Assembly: GCA_014843695.1 (NCBI GenBank)
Contig: CM026404.1
Location: forward strand, 88,423,475 to 88,487,474
Direction of reading: 5' to 3'
DNA length: 64,000 bases
Source of the DNA: Archivesica marissinica
Lineage: Eukaryota > Mollusca > Bivalvia > Venerida > Vesicomyidae
Below the pieces are notes generated by a model. That model was not told the DNA's origin and searched no databases. It saw only the letters and a list, made by a program, of their open reading frames with translations. A program made the translations under genes and the position numbers. This document shows positions 43,650 through 56,178 of this stretch, piece after piece (within the stretch, counting starts at the first letter, position 1; every line of letters starts with the position of its first letter).

Positions 43650-45234
43650 ATATGTAATGTGACTATGGGCTGGTGTTTATAGTGTATGGATTAGGGGCTT
43701 GTGTTTATTGTGTGTGGATTAGGGGCTGGTGTTTATAGTGTGTGGATTAGGGGCTGGTGTTTATATTGTGTGGATTAGGGGCTTGTGTTTATAGTGTGTG
43801 GATTAGGGGCTGGTGTGGATTAGGGGCTTGTGTTTATAGTGTGTGGATTAGGGGCTTGTGTTTATAGTGTGTGTATTAGGGGCTTGTGTTTATAGTGTGT
43901 GGATTAGGGGCTGGTGTTTATAGTGTGTGGATTAGGGGCTGGTGTTTATAGTGTGTGGATTAGGGGCTTGTGTTTATAGTGTGTGGATTAGGGGCTTGTG
44001 TTTATAGTGTGTGGATTAGGAGCTGGTGTTAATAGTGTGTGGATTAGGGGCTTGTGTTTATAGTGTGTGGATTAGGAGCTGGTGTTTATAGTGTGTGGAA
44101 TAGGGGCTTGTGTTTATAGTGTGTGGATTAGGAGCTGGTGTTTATAGTGTGTGGATTAGGGGCTTGTGTTTATAGTGTGTGGATTAGGGGCTTGTGTTTA
44201 TAGTGTGTGGATTAGGGCTTGTGTTATGTGTGTGGATTAGGAGCTGGTGTGTGTGTGGATTAGGGGCTGGTGTTTATAGTGTGTGTATTAGGGGCTTGTG
44301 TTTATAGTGTGTGGATTAAGTGCTGGTATTTATAGTGTGTGGATTAGGGGCTTGTGTTTATAGTGTGTGGATTAGGGGCATGTGTTTATAGTGTGTGGAT
44401 TAGGGGCTGGTGTTTATAGTGTGTGGATTAGGGGCTGGTGTTTATAGTGTGTGGATTAGGGGCTTGTGTTTAGTGTGTGGATTAGGGGCTGGTGTTTATA
44501 GTGTGTGGATTAGGGGCTGGTGTTTATAGTGTGTGGATTAGGGGCTGGTGTTTATAGTGTATGGATTAGGGGCTGGTGTTTATAGTGTGGATTAGGGGCT
44601 GATGTTTATAGTGTGTGATTAGGGGCTGGTGTTTATAGTGTGTGGATTATGGGGCTTGTGTTTATTGTGTGTGGGTTAGGGGCTTGTGTTTATAGTGTGT
44701 GGATTAGGGGCTTGTGTTTATAGTGTGTGGATTAGGGGCTTGTGTTTATAGTGTGTGGATTAGGGGCATGTGTTTATAGTGTGTGGATTAGGGGCTGGTG
44801 TTTATAGTGTGTGGATTAGGGGCTGGTGTTTATAGTGTGTGGATTAGGGGCTGGTGTTTATAGTGTGGATTAGGGGCTGATGTTTATAGTGTGTGATTAG
44901 GGGCTGGTGTTTATAGTGTGTGGATTATGGGGCTTGTGTTTATTGTGTGTGGGTTAGGGGCTTGTGTTTATAGTGTGTGATTAGGGGCTGGTGTTTATAG
45001 TGTGTGGATTAGGGCTTGTGTTTATAGTGTGCGGATTAGGGGCTGGTGTTTATAGTGTGTGGATTAGGGGCTGGTGTTTATAGTGTGTGTATTATGGGCT
45101 GGCATTCACAGTTTGTGGATTAGGGGGTGCTGGTGTTTATAGTGTGTGGATTAGGGGTTGCTTGTGTTCATAGTGTGTGGATTAGGGACCAATGTTTATA
45201 GTGTGTGAATTAGGGGCTGGTGTTTATTGTGTGT
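43650..45234. repeat. 28-bp minisatellite array
   Basis: About 55 copies of TAGTGTGTGGATTAGGGGCT, TGTGTTTA (or GGTGTTTA). A block with the rare variant GGATTATGGGGCTTGTGTTT at 44644 recurs at 44922 (278-bp period). Every unit contains TTAGGG, but as isolated hexamers and not as telomeric repeats. Confidence 0.97.
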
Positions 45235-45836
45235 GGATTTAAATGTCTTACTAAAGGACACACCATTCTTCTGACGGAACCCGAAATAACAAACCCACCG
45301 TTTCTAACTGTTTCACCACGAATGATTCAAGATGGGATGGATTTCTGTAATTTTCCATAGTCAACAACATTTATGTATATATAATTACTGCATGTCTTGT
45401 AAACCATTCTCGATCAAAATGGGGACAGCCCTAAATCCAAATACACGGTGGGACAATACACGGGGACAGTTAAAATATTTTAAATGAAAATTGAACGAAG
45501 TAGAAGCGTCCGCAATTCGATGTATGTTGGTGAAAATTAGCTTGTCTTAAAGAAATTTGAACATGTTGCAGTTCACTGTACTCCATCGAGGGGCTCGGAA
45601 GGGGCATACTTCATGTGTAATTCTTACCGACAAAATGTTTGTTTATAGATAATAACAATAGAGCACTTGTACTTTGTTTTGTATTTATTAAGTGAATTTA
45701 TAAGTGCCATATGTTCTTTTATGTATAATGCCGATGAATCACCCCTACTTAAGTATAATTGGTAAGTTATATTAGGCCAACACAGTTTTATTTCTATTGG
45801 CTCGACCGACCCTAAGCGTGCTGCTTCAACGTTCTC
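45235..45836. other. No gene recognised
   Basis: Single-copy-looking sequence; no exon with convincing splice sites seen. Confidence 0.4.
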
Positions 45837-46001
45837 CCATTCAACACCAAGTAACTGACATGGACTGGTGCATGATATGTTTAGACCAATAAATTAATAA
45901 GAAAATTACATTTGGACAAGTTCATTTATCAAAATGGGTAGTTTTGTCTAAAAATAGTAATATTACTGGCAAAAAGTGCAGATCTTGATGAGACGGCTCG
46001 T
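45837..46001 (-). mobile_element. P2 MITE, truncated (copy P2f)
   Basis: CCATTCAACACCAAGTAACT through GCAGATCTTGATGAGACGGC, then broken in the hairpin at about 46001 where a family B SINE remnant starts. The left TTAA is lost. Confidence 0.88.
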
Positions 46002-46134
46002 ATGTGGTCAAAACCGGAGTACCCATAGAAAATGTCCGACATGGTGGAAAATGACTACTATCTCACATACTTCCAGAGGAACGAACTCTGGTTGCAATGG
46101 TGAGAAGCGAATGTGCTAAGTCCGACAGCATAAC
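46002..46134 (-). mobile_element. Degenerate SINE family B (copy B3)
   Basis: AACCGGAGTACCCATAGAAA, TATCTCACATACTTCC and GGTTGCAATGGTGAGAAGCG match B1 and B2 on the + strand reading. The tail is missing and the tRNA head is decayed (TGCTAAGTCCGACAGC). Confidence 0.78.
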
Positions 46135-46146
46135 TACCCATGTTAT

Positions 46147-46297
46147 ATCACTTAGGCAAGGCATTTAATTTCCACGTTGTCTCTTCTCTCTCCCTCGTGG
46201 CGATGGATTGCATCAGGAATGAGGTCTCGAGAGTGATTAATATAAGTTTTAAGAACTTGTTTCGCAATCGAGCTAAAATAAATTTGTATAAACTAAG
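46147..46297 (+). mobile_element. SINE family A, body and full tail (copy A5)
   Basis: CTTAGGCAAGGCATTTAATT, GGCGATGGATTGCATCAGGA, GAGAGTGATTAATATAAG, then AAGAACTTGTTTCGCAATCG and AGCTAAAATAAATTTGTATA. It lacks the tRNA head but has the longest tail in the window. Confidence 0.88.
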
Positions 46298-46557
46298 TCA
46301 TATCACTGATTGTTTTCTCGTTGGAAATAACATAAAATAGTCACCAGAAACTGTTTATGTTTTTGTTAATCTCCTGTCAATAACATTAGATTAATTTTTG
46401 ACGTCACTTACAACAACATTACAAATCCTTGAACTTGGCACGTCCAGAACATTCATATTTATGTGCTCATGACAGTCTGGTTCATTATTGCTGCTTACTA
46501 AGTCTTCATGAAAGCTCCGTTTTATTATTGAACCGAAAGCAATTTGTGCTTGTTATT
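46298..46557. other. No feature recognised
   Basis: Short AT-rich interval before P2g. Confidence 0.45.
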
Positions 46558-46783
46558 TACTTTCAACATCACAGGCCTCTCAATAGGCTTACAAAAAGTG
46601 TAGATCCAGATGAGCCGGCTCATGACGAGCCGTCTCATCAGGATCTGCACTTTTTGCCAGTAATATTACTAAATTACCCATTTTGATAAATGAACTGATC
46701 CAAATGTAGTTTTCTTATTAATGTATTGGTCTAAAAATATCATGGACCTGTCCATGTCAGTTACTTGGTGTTGAATGGGTTAA
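46558..46783 (+). mobile_element. P2 MITE (copy P2g), source of the adjacent array
   Basis: Begins at TTTCAACATCACAGGCCTCT (left TTAA mutated), contains the hairpin GTGTAGATCCAGATGAGCCG / CGTCTCATCAGGATCTGCAC, and ends GTTACTTGGTGTTGAATGGG then TTAA at 46780-46783. From that TTAA onward its last 46 bp are repeated in tandem. Confidence 0.92.
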
Positions 46784-47893
46784 ATATCATGCACCAGTCC
46801 ATGTCAGTTACTTGGTGTTGAATGGGTTAATATCATGCACCAGTCCATGTCAGTTACTTGGTGTCTAATGGGTTAATATCATGCACCAGTCCATGTCAGT
46901 TACTTGGTGTCTAATGGGTTAATATCATGCACCAGTCCATGTCAGTTACTTGGTGTCTAATGGGTTAATATCATGCACCAGTCCATGTCAGTTACTTGGT
47001 GTTGAATGGGTTAATATCATGCACCAGTCCATGTCAGTTACTTGGGGTTGAATGGGTTAATATGATGCACCAGTCCATGTCAGTTACTTTGTGTTGAATG
47101 GGTTAATATCATGCACCAGTCCATGTCAGTTACTTGGTGTTGAATGGGTTAATATCATGCACCAGTCCATGTCAGTTACTTGGTGTTGAATGGGTTAATA
47201 TCATGCACCAGTCCATGTCAGTTACTTGGTGTTGAATGGGTTAATATCATGCACCAGTCCATGTCAGTTACTTGGTGTTGAATGGGTTAATATCATGCAC
47301 CAGTCCATGTCAGTTACTTGGTGGTGTTGAATTGGTTAATATCATGCACCAGTCCATGTCAGTTACTTGGTGTTGAATGGGTTAATATCATGCACCAGTC
47401 CATGTCAGTTACTTGGTGTTGAATGGGTTAATATCATGCACCAGTCCATGTCAGTTACTTGGTGTTGAATGGGTTAATATCATGCACCAGTCCATGTCAG
47501 TTACTTGGTGGTGTTGAATTGGTTAATATCATGCACCAGTCCATGTCAGTTACTTGGTGGTGTTGAATTGGTTAATATCATGCACCAGTCCATGTCAGTT
47601 ACTTGGTGGTGTTGAATGTGTTAATATCATGCACCAGTCCATGTCAGGTACTTGGTGTTGAATGGATTAATATCATGCACCAGTCCATGTCAGTTACTTG
47701 CTGTTGAATGTGTTAATATCATGCAACAGTCCATGTCAGTTACTTGCTATTGAATGTGTTAATATCATGCACCAGTCCATGTCAGTTACTTGCTGTTGAA
47801 TGTGTTAATATCATGCACCAGTCCATGTCAGTTACTTGCTGTTGAATGGGTTAATATCGTGCACCAGTCCATGTCAGTTACTTGCTGTTGAAT
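46781..47893. repeat. 46-bp minisatellite derived from the P2 MITE 3' end
   Basis: About 24 copies of TTAATATCATGCACCAGTCC, ATGTCAGTTACTTGGTGTTG, AATGGG. The unit equals the last 46 bp of P2 (from ATATCATGGACC to GAATGGGTTAA) apart from the fixed change GCACC for GGACC. Variants include a GGT insertion (GGTGGTGTTGAAT) and a distal block with TTGCTGTTGAATG. Confidence 0.97.
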
Positions 47894-49194
47894 AGTAATT
47901 AACTCGCAATGATGTACTGAAACAATACATTAATAATAGTTCATCTACAAGTACTGTCAATATTTGCTTATTGTGATCACAATTTCTGCAAAAAAATAGA
48001 TCATATGGAACTCCTTAAATCATTATTTTTCTGCTGAATAGCCTAATTAATTCATGACCATTGAACAATGAATGAAGGAATTTTCATTGAACGGAAAAGT
48101 GAAATATGATTCTGCTGTTTACGATCTCAAAATTATCATAATGAAGATCGAATGTTAGTCATAAGCTTGATTAAATCTACCAATTGAAGATTTGTCATAT
48201 TGTGAGAGTGTAAAATTTATGTGCAAGTACGGAATGAACTGTCCAAGCCACAAATAATACGGGCCTATGATTATTGAAAAGAGTCTATTTAAACAATAGG
48301 ATTTAACATTACGCCAACGCTCGACGTTTACTGGCCAGCAGCCAATAGATAAGACTTGCGTAAATTGACAAGGGTCGCAGTTTGATGTTTGATTGTGTGA
48401 ACAGCATTGACCTAAGCCATGCACTACGACAATGATTATATATAATACATGTATCAAAACGTCACAATTGACGCTCGAGATTGTTTTACAGCCAACAATG
48501 ATAAGAACAATTATGTCTCAGAAGATTTTGTCTTTTGTGAAAACCAGTCTATCTAAAAGAAGATACCCAATCATATTAAAGAACCCAATTAAGAAATAAT
48601 AAAAACTTGGCTATATTTGGTGTAATCTAATTATATGATACTGCAATGATTCATGTTGTAAGAACAAATGAATTGGTGTGGGCCGTTGTATTTTATTTGT
48701 ATTTTCATGCTATGTATTGAATCTTTATGTGTATGACATAATGTACTATTGATTTGCAATAAAATATCGTTAAATCAAAAAGGGGAAAAAATGAAGTGGG
48801 TGGGGTTGTATTTGTATAGCTGTGAGAATAATGCTTGGATGATACATATAAGATCAGATCTCAAGCAACTGCTTTTTTAATCACACTTTTAACGCCTTAA
48901 ATATCAATAACAATTAAACAACCTAGAATAATCCGCTTTGCCAACAAAACAAAATACATTAATTATGACCCTTAGCTTAGTCAACAATTTGGTGATTTAG
49001 AAACAGGTAATGGTAATATTCAGCAATCCTGGACCCAATTTGGAGACAACACAATAGTTCATTGTATATAATAGTTTGACATAGACACACCAGAGGGAAT
49101 GTATAATGTATTCAACGAGGATTCCCGCATTATCCTATGAACTTTTCCATATAAAATAAAATTAACTTAATCTGCCAATCAAAACAAAAAGTCA
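47894..49194. other. Repeat-poor AT-rich interval, no gene confirmed
   Basis: One of the longest intervals without tandem repeats. A minus-strand frame of 100 residues (48155-48457) includes a hydrophobic, aromatic-rich stretch, GPYYLWLGQFIPYLHINFTL, but I see no splice signals or family match. It may be a real short gene, an exon or a dispersed repeat; I cannot tell. Confidence 0.35.
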
Positions 49195-49198
49195 ATCT

Positions 49199-49372
49199 TG
49201 CAAACAGCATAGAGCCAAATCAGACGTAAAAATGTACCATCTGAGTAGGCTCTATGCTGTTTGCTATTCAGATAGTGGAGCTGAAACACTTGTCTGAATA
49301 GCAAAACAACATAGATCCTGATCAGACGCTGCGTGTAACGCCGCAGATGATCTTGATCTGTTGTTTGCACAT
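49199..49372 (-). mobile_element. P1 MITE, two hairpins, ends lost (copy P1e)
   Basis: Hairpin one pairs GCAAACAGCATAGAGCCAAA with GTAGGCTCTATGCTGTTTGC (49199-49263). Hairpin two pairs AACAACATAGATCCTGATCA with GATCTTGATCTGTTGTTTGC. The TTAA ends are not recognisable. Confidence 0.85.
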
Positions 49373-49424
49373 TCCGCTAAGACAATAATTGAACTCTATC
49401 AAGATTATTGACAGCATTATACTA

Positions 49425-52400
49425 GACAAGATACACCTAGCCCCTACATGTGTAGCTAGACAAGATATCCCTAGCCCCTACATGTGTAGCTAGACAAGAT
49501 ATCCCTACATGTGTAGCTAGACAAGATATCCCTACATGTGTAGCTAGACAAGATATCCCTAGCCCCTACATGTGTAGCTAGACAAGATATCCCTAGCCCA
49601 TACATGTGTAGCTAGACAATATATCCCTACATGTGTAGCTAGATAATATATCCCTACATGTGTAGCTAGACAAGATATCCCTACATGTGTAGCTAGACAA
49701 GATATCCCTAGCCCCTACATGTGTAGCTAGACAAGATATCCCTACATGTGTAGCTAGACAAGATATCCCTACATGTGTAGCTAGACAAGATATCCCTAGC
49801 CCTACATGTGTATCTAGACAGGATATCCCTAGCCCCTACTTGTGTAGCTAGACAAGATATCCCTAGCCCCTACATGTGTAGCTAGACAGATCCCCTAGCC
49901 CCTACATGTGTAGCTAGACAAGATGTCCCTAGCCCCTACATGTGTAGCTAGACAAGATATCCCTAGCCCCTACATGTGTAGCTAGACAAGATATCCCTAG
50001 CCTCTACATGTGTAGCTAGACAAGATATCCCTACATGTGTAGCTAGACAAGATATCCCTACATGTGTAGCTAGACAAGATATCCCTAGCCCCTACATGTG
50101 TAGCTAGACAAGATATCCCTAGCCCCTACATGTGTAGCTAGACAAGATATCCCTAGCCCCTACATATGTAGCTAGAGAAGATATCCCTAGCCCCTACATG
50201 TGTATCTAGACAAGATATCCCTAGCCCCTACATGTGTAGCTAGACAAGATATCCCTAGCCCCTACTTGTGTAGCTAGACAATATATCCCTAGCCCCTACA
50301 TGTGTAGCTAGACAAGATATCCCTAGCCCCTACATGTGTAGCTAGACAAGATATCCCTACTTGTGTAGCTAGACAAGATACCCCTACATGTGTAGCTAGA
50401 CAAGATATCCCTACATGTGTAGCTAGACAAGATATCCCTAGCCCCTACATGTGTAGCTAGTCAAGATATCCCTAGCCCCTACATGTGTAGCTAGACAAGA
50501 TACCCCTAGCCCCTACATGTGTAGCTAGACAAGATATCCCTAGCCCCTACATGTGTAGCTAAACAAGATATCCCTAGGCCCTACATGTGTAGCTAGACAA
50601 GATACCCCTACATGTGTAGCTAGACAAGATATCCCTAGCCCCTACATGTGTAGCTAGACAAGATACCCCTAGCCCCTACATGTGTAGCTAGACAAGATAT
50701 CCCTAGCCCCTACATGTGTAGCTAAACAAGATACCCCTACATGTGTAGCTAGACAAGATACCCCTAGCCCCTACATGTGTAGCTAGACAAGATATCCCTA
50801 GCCCCTACATGTGTAGCTAGACAAGATATCCCTAGCCCCTACATGTGTAGCTAGACAAGATATCCCTAGCCTCTACATGTGTAGCTAGACAAGATATCCC
50901 TACATGTGTAGCTAGACAAGATATCCCTACATGTGTAGCTAGACAAGATATCCCTAGCCCCTACATGTGTAGCTAGACAAGATATCCCTAGCCCCTACAT
51001 GTGTAGCTAGACAAGATATCCCTAGCCCCTACATATGTAGCTAGAGAAGATATCCCTAGCCCCTACATGTGTATCTAGACAAGATATCCCTAGCCCCTAC
51101 ATGTGTAGCTAGACAAGATATCCCTAGCCCCTACTTGTGTAGCTAGACAATATATCCCTAGCCCCTACATGTGTAGCTAGACAAGATATCCCTAGCCCCT
51201 ACATGTGTAGCTAGACAAGATATCCCTACTTGTGTAGCTAGACAAGATACCCCTACATGTGTAGCTAGACAAGATATCCCTACATGTGTAGCTAGACAAG
51301 ATATCCCTAGCCCCTACATGTGTAGCTAGTCAAGATATCCCTAGCCCCTACATGTGTAGCTAGACAAGATACCCCTAGCCCCTACATGTGTAGCTAGACA
51401 AGATATCCCTAGCCCCTACATGTGTAGCTAAACAAGATATCCCTAGGCCCTACATGTGTAGCTAGACAAGATACCCCTACATGTGTAGCTAGACAAGATA
51501 TCCCTAGCCCCTACATGTGTAGCTAGACAAGATACCCCTAGCCCCTACATGTGTAGCTAGACAAGATATCCCTAGCCCCTACATGTGTAGCTAAACAAGA
51601 TACCCCTACATGTGTAGCTAGACAAGATACCCCTACATGTGTAGCTAGACAAGATATCCCTAGGCCCTACATGTGTAGCTAGACAAGATATCCCTAGGCC
51701 CTACATGTGTAGCTAGACAAGATACCCCTACATGTGTAGCTAGACAAGATATCCCTAGCCCCTACATGTGTAGCTAGACAAGATATCCCTAGCCCCTACA
51801 TGTGTAGCTAGACAAGATACCCCTAGGCCCTACATGTGTAGCTAGACAATATATCCCTAGCCCCTACATGTGTATCTAGACAAGATATCCATAGGCCCTA
51901 CATGTGTAGCTAGACAAGATATCCCTAGCCCCTACATGTGTAGCTAGACAAGATATCCCTAGCCCCTACCTGTGTAGCTAGACAAGATATCCCTAGCCCC
52001 TACATGTGTATCTAGACAAGATATCCCTAGCCCCTACATGTGTAGCTAGACAAGATATCCCTAGCCCCTACATGTGTAGCTAGACAAGATATCCCTACAT
52101 GTGTATCTAGACAAGATATCCCTAGCCCCTACATGTGTAGCTAGACAAGATACCCCTACATGTGTATCTAGACAAGATATCCCTAGCCCCTACATGTGTA
52201 GCTAGACAAGATATCCCTAGCCCCTACTTGTGTAGCTAGACAATATATCCATAGCCCCTACATGTGTAGCTAGACAAGATACCCCTAGTCTCTACATGTG
52301 TAGCTAGACAAGATATACCTAGCCCCTACATGTGTAGCTAGACAAGATACGCCCAGCCCATACTTGTGTAGCTAGACAAGATATCCCTAGCCCCTACATA

Positions 52401-53926
52401 TGTAGCTAGACAAGATATCCCTAGCCCCTACATGTGTAGCTAGACAAGATACCCATAGCCCCTACATGTGTAGCTAGACAAGATATCCCTACTTGTGTAG
52501 CTAGACAAGATACCCCTACATGTGTAGCTAGACAAGATACCCCTAGCCCCTACATGTGTAGCTAGACAAGATATCCCTACTTGTGTAGCTAGACAAGATA
52601 CCCCTACTTGTGTAGCTATACAAGATACCCCTACTTGTGTAGCTAGACAAGATATCCCTACTTGTGTAGCTAGACAAGATATCCCTACTTGTGTAGCTAG
52701 ACAAGATATCCCTAGCCCCTACATGTGTAGCTAGACAAGATACCCCTAGCCCCTACATGTGTAGCTAGACAAGATACCCCTAGCCCCTACATGTGTAGCT
52801 AGACAAGATACCCCTAGCCCCTACATGTGTAGCTAGACAAGATACCCCTAGCCCCTACATGTGTAGCTAGACATGATATCCCTAGCCCCTACATGTGTAT
52901 CTAGACAATATATCCCTAGCCCCTACATGTGTAGCTAGACAAGATACCCCTAGCCCCTACATGTGTATCTAGACATGATATCCCTAGCCCCTACATGTGT
53001 ATCTAGACAAGATATCCCTAGCCCCTACATGTGTAGCTAGACAAGATACCCCTAGCCCCTACATGTGTAGCTAGACATGATATCCCTAGCCCCTACATGT
53101 GTATCTAGACAAGATATCCCTAGCCCCTACATGTGTAGCTAGACAAGATATCCCTAGCCCCTACATGTGTAGCTAGACAAGATATCCCTAGCCTCTACAT
53201 GTGTAGCTAGACAAGATACCCCTACATGTGTAGCTAAACAAGATATCCCTACATGTGTAGCTAGACAAGATACCCCTACATGTGTAGCTAGACAAGATAC
53301 CCCTAGCCCCTACATGTGTAGCTAGACAAGATATCCCTGCATGTGTAGCTAGACAAGATATCCCTAGCCCCTACATGTGTAGCTAGACAATATATCCATA
53401 GCCCCTTCATGTGTATCTAGACAAGATATCCCTAGCCCCTACTTGTGTAGCTAGAGAAGATATCCCTAGCCCCTACATGTGTATCTAGACAAGATATCCC
53501 TAGCCCCTACTTGTGTAGCTAGAGAAGATATCCCTAGCCCCTACATGTGTATCTAGACAAGATATCCCTAGCCCCTACATGTGTAGCTAGACAAGATACC
53601 CCTAGCCCCTACATGTGTAGCTAGACAAGATACCCCTAGCCCCTACATGTGTAGCTAGACAAGATACCCCTAGCCCCTACATGTGTAGCTAAACAAGATA
53701 CCCCTAGCCCCTACATGTGTAGCTAGACAAGATACCCCTAGCCCCTACATGTGTAGCTAAACAAGATACCCCTAGCTCCTACATGTGTAGCTAGACCAGA
53801 TACCCCTAGCCCCTACATGTGTAGCTAGACAAGATACCCCTAGCCCCTACATGTGTAGCTAAACAAGATACCCCTAGCCCCTACATGTGTAGCTAGACAA
53901 GATACCCCTAGCCCCTACATGTGTAG
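49425..53926. repeat. 4.5-kb minisatellite of 34-bp and 27-bp units
   Basis: The largest array here: CTACATGTGTAGCTAGACAA, GATATCCCTAGCCC (34 bp), mixed with a 27-bp form lacking one copy of CTAGCCC. Common variants are GATACCCC, TTGTGTAG, GTGTATCTAG and GCTAAAC. The block 49926-50769 is repeated 869 bp downstream with, by eye, the same order of long and short units and the same rare variants (ACATATGTAG at 50162 and 51031; GCTAGTCAAG at 50455 and 51324). Each unit contains the palindromes ACATGT and TAGCTA. Confidence 0.98.
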
Positions 53927-54320
53927 GATGACTATTAGTGACCAAGGTCAAGCTGTTTTTGAAGGTCAACTAATCCTTGCACCATAGTGTACCAACCATT
54001 TGATTTTGTATGTTTGGTCAAACTGTTTTCAATGGTCAAACCAATCTATTAAAAATAATGTACCTTTTTTTTTTATTAATGTAGTTTTAACAATGTTCTA
54101 GCAAGGTCAAGCTGTTTTTGAAGGTCAACCAATCTTTTTATCATAGTCAATTGTTTGTCATCTAATGGTTGACAATAATCTACCAAAGTCAAGCTCTTGT
54201 CAAAGGTCAACCTGTTGTTTCACCAGGGTCAACAATTTTTCATCTAGTGATTGAAAATTGTCCACCACCAAAGTCAAGCTCTTGTCATAGATCATTGACT
54301 TGATTCTGCAAAAGCATCAA
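53927..54320. repeat. Degenerate repeat around AAGGTCAAGCTGTTTTTGAA
   Basis: AAGGTCAAGCTGTTTTTGAA with GGTCAAC recurs near 53942 and 54105, and looser relatives (AAAGTCAAGCTCTTGTCAAA) follow near 54185 and 54270. This looks like an old, decayed tandem repeat of roughly 80-160 bp spacing. Confidence 0.6.
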
Positions 54321-55160
54321 TTCAGTGTTAGTCTGTACTTCCGGCTGGTGTCCATTTCAACATACGTTCAACATCTGTCTGCATCCATCTGGCACGAGTA
54401 TTTGTAATATATTTTGCATGGAGATAATTAATTTTCAAGCTATTTTCGACCACTAACATAAATTTTTCAGCCTTGATAAATTTCCAAAATGGACAAGCTG
54501 TGGGCCAAATCAGCATATTTGCAATAACTTGCAAAATAGCCACATCACTAATATGTATTCTATGGAGAAAAAACATGGGTTCTGACAGCTTCAAGATCAG
54601 TCAAAAGATAACCAATATTGGTTGGCACTACGGTTGGTTTCCTTAATAAATAGAAACAATTTGAAAATACATTATAAATGCATCAAACTTGCTGTGTTTA
54701 TGGCGAAAAATGGAGCTTTGTTTGCTTTTATGATAATTACTAAGGTACAACGCATTTACACTGTGGCCAAAATTAGTTTTATTGAAAAAACCGATTACCG
54801 TAATGGCTGCATTTTAAAAGATTTATCAATATAATCATATCTGTTGTGACATAGATTATAATCTTTTTTTTAGATGGTAACGATTTCAAAGTGACATCTT
54901 GAACTGTTCCAAGTCTAAATTGAAAAGATCTCTTTTAATGTTTTTGATACCACAAATTGAAACATGGCCAATCTGTAATTAGAAATATAAATGACACGAG
55001 ACTGTATTTTATAACTAGGTATATTGACTCTTGTCTCTCCGGGGTGGCCACGCAATTCAAATGACACAGCATAATTAACAATGTTTGATTGATTATGCTA
55101 ACGAAAAGCTTCGTATTGCCATTTTAAAATTTCTTAAGAACTTGTAGTCTTTCATTCAAG
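54321..55160. other. No gene confirmed; 88-residue minus-strand frame
   Basis: The minus-strand frame at 54328-54594 starts with ATG and reads MKLSEPMFFLHRIHISDVAI at its N-terminus. It has mixed composition unlike the array artefacts, but no homology or splice sites that I recognise. A + frame of 70 residues (54622-54834) is likewise unassigned. Confidence 0.3.
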
Positions 55161-55163
55161 AAA

Positions 55164-55525
55164 TACTATTTGTCGGTCAGTTATGTATTAGCGAATAAAA
55201 CATGGTTTGGAGTTCTGATAAAATACTATTTGTCGGTCAGTTATGTATTAGCGAATAAAACATGGTTTTGAGTTCTGATAAAATACTATTTGTCGGTCAG
55301 TTATGTATTAGGGCATAAAACATGGTTTTGAGTTCTGATAAAATACTATTTATCGGTCAGTTATGTATTAGCGAATAAAACATGGTTTTGAGTTCTGATA
55401 AAATACTATTTGTCGGTCAGTTATGTGTATTAGCGAATAAAACATGGTTTTGAGTTCTGATAAAATACTATTTGTCGGTCAGTTATGTATTAGCGAATAA
55501 AACATGGTTTTGAGTTCTGATAAAA
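55164..55525. repeat. 60-bp tandem repeat (six copies)
   Basis: ATACTATTTGTCGGTCAGTT, ATGTATTAGCGAATAAAACA, TGGTTTTGAGTTCTGATAAA; copies are almost identical. Confidence 0.97.
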
Positions 55526-55612
55526 ACATCCCCCCCCCCTCTATCTAGCATGACCAAACATCCCCCCCCCCCTCTATCTAGCATGACCAATCATCCCCCC
55601 CCCCTCTATCTA
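55526..55612. repeat. Three copies of a poly-C-containing ~34-bp repeat
   Basis: CATCCCCCCCCCCTCTATCT with AGCATGACCAAA, three times, with C runs of about 9-12. Homopolymer lengths are likely unreliable in any assembly. Confidence 0.92.
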
Positions 55613-55711
55613 AAACAAAGCGCAAACATAGTTGGTGTTATTTTTTAGTGAATCTAAAAATTTAATGACGTCACAAAATTACAAAAATGCTAGTAAAATG
55701 ATGTCACGTTG

Positions 55712-55797
55712 ACATCGCACTATAACGCAATGATTTATTGCAGAATTAAACACGACATCGCACTATAACGCAATGATTTATTGCAGAATTAAACACG
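55712..55797. repeat. 43-bp direct duplication
   Basis: GACATCGCACTATAACGCAA with TGATTTATTGCAGAATTAAACAC, present twice in succession. Confidence 0.93.
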
Positions 55798-55957
55798 GTA
55801 AATTCCTTTTTTGTGTTTACAGACAAAATGCCAAGCCATGTTTTAGAATCTTCAATTTTCCTTTTTTGTGTATTACTGTCGTCATTCTTCTGTAAATAAT
55901 AGAAATATAAAGTATTTAATAACCCGTAACCTGACGATCATAACTAAAGTCGCTTTT

Positions 55958-56178
55958 GCAAACAGCATAGAGCCAGATCAGACGGCACAGAACATACGGC
56001 ACAGAATGTGCTGTCTGATCAGGCTCTATGCTGTTTGCTATTCGGATAGTGGAGCTAAATCACTTGTCTGAATAGCAAACAACCTAGATCCTGATGAAAT
56101 GCGGCTTTTCACCGCAGCTGATCTAGATCTATGTTGTTTGCATATTCCATCAAATTTATTCGACTGGCTAAGGGTTTA
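55958..56178 (-). mobile_element. P1 MITE, both hairpins well preserved (copy P1f)
   Basis: Hairpin one, 55958-56038, pairs GCAAACAGCATAGAGCCAGA with CAGGCTCTATGCTGTTTGC around a GGCACAGAACATACGGCACA loop region. Hairpin two, 56075-56141, pairs GCAAACAACCTAGATCCTGA with ATCTAGATCTATGTTGTTTGC-type sequence. The outer ends are eroded (AAGGGTTTAAC at the right). Confidence 0.88.

Noticed and set aside
43650..45234. Telomeric repeat because of TTAGGG in each unit
   Set aside because: TTAGGG occurs once per 28-bp unit and never in consecutive runs.
48155..48457. Membrane protein gene on the minus strand
   Set aside because: A single 100-residue frame in AT-rich DNA without supporting signals; kept only as a note in the interval description.
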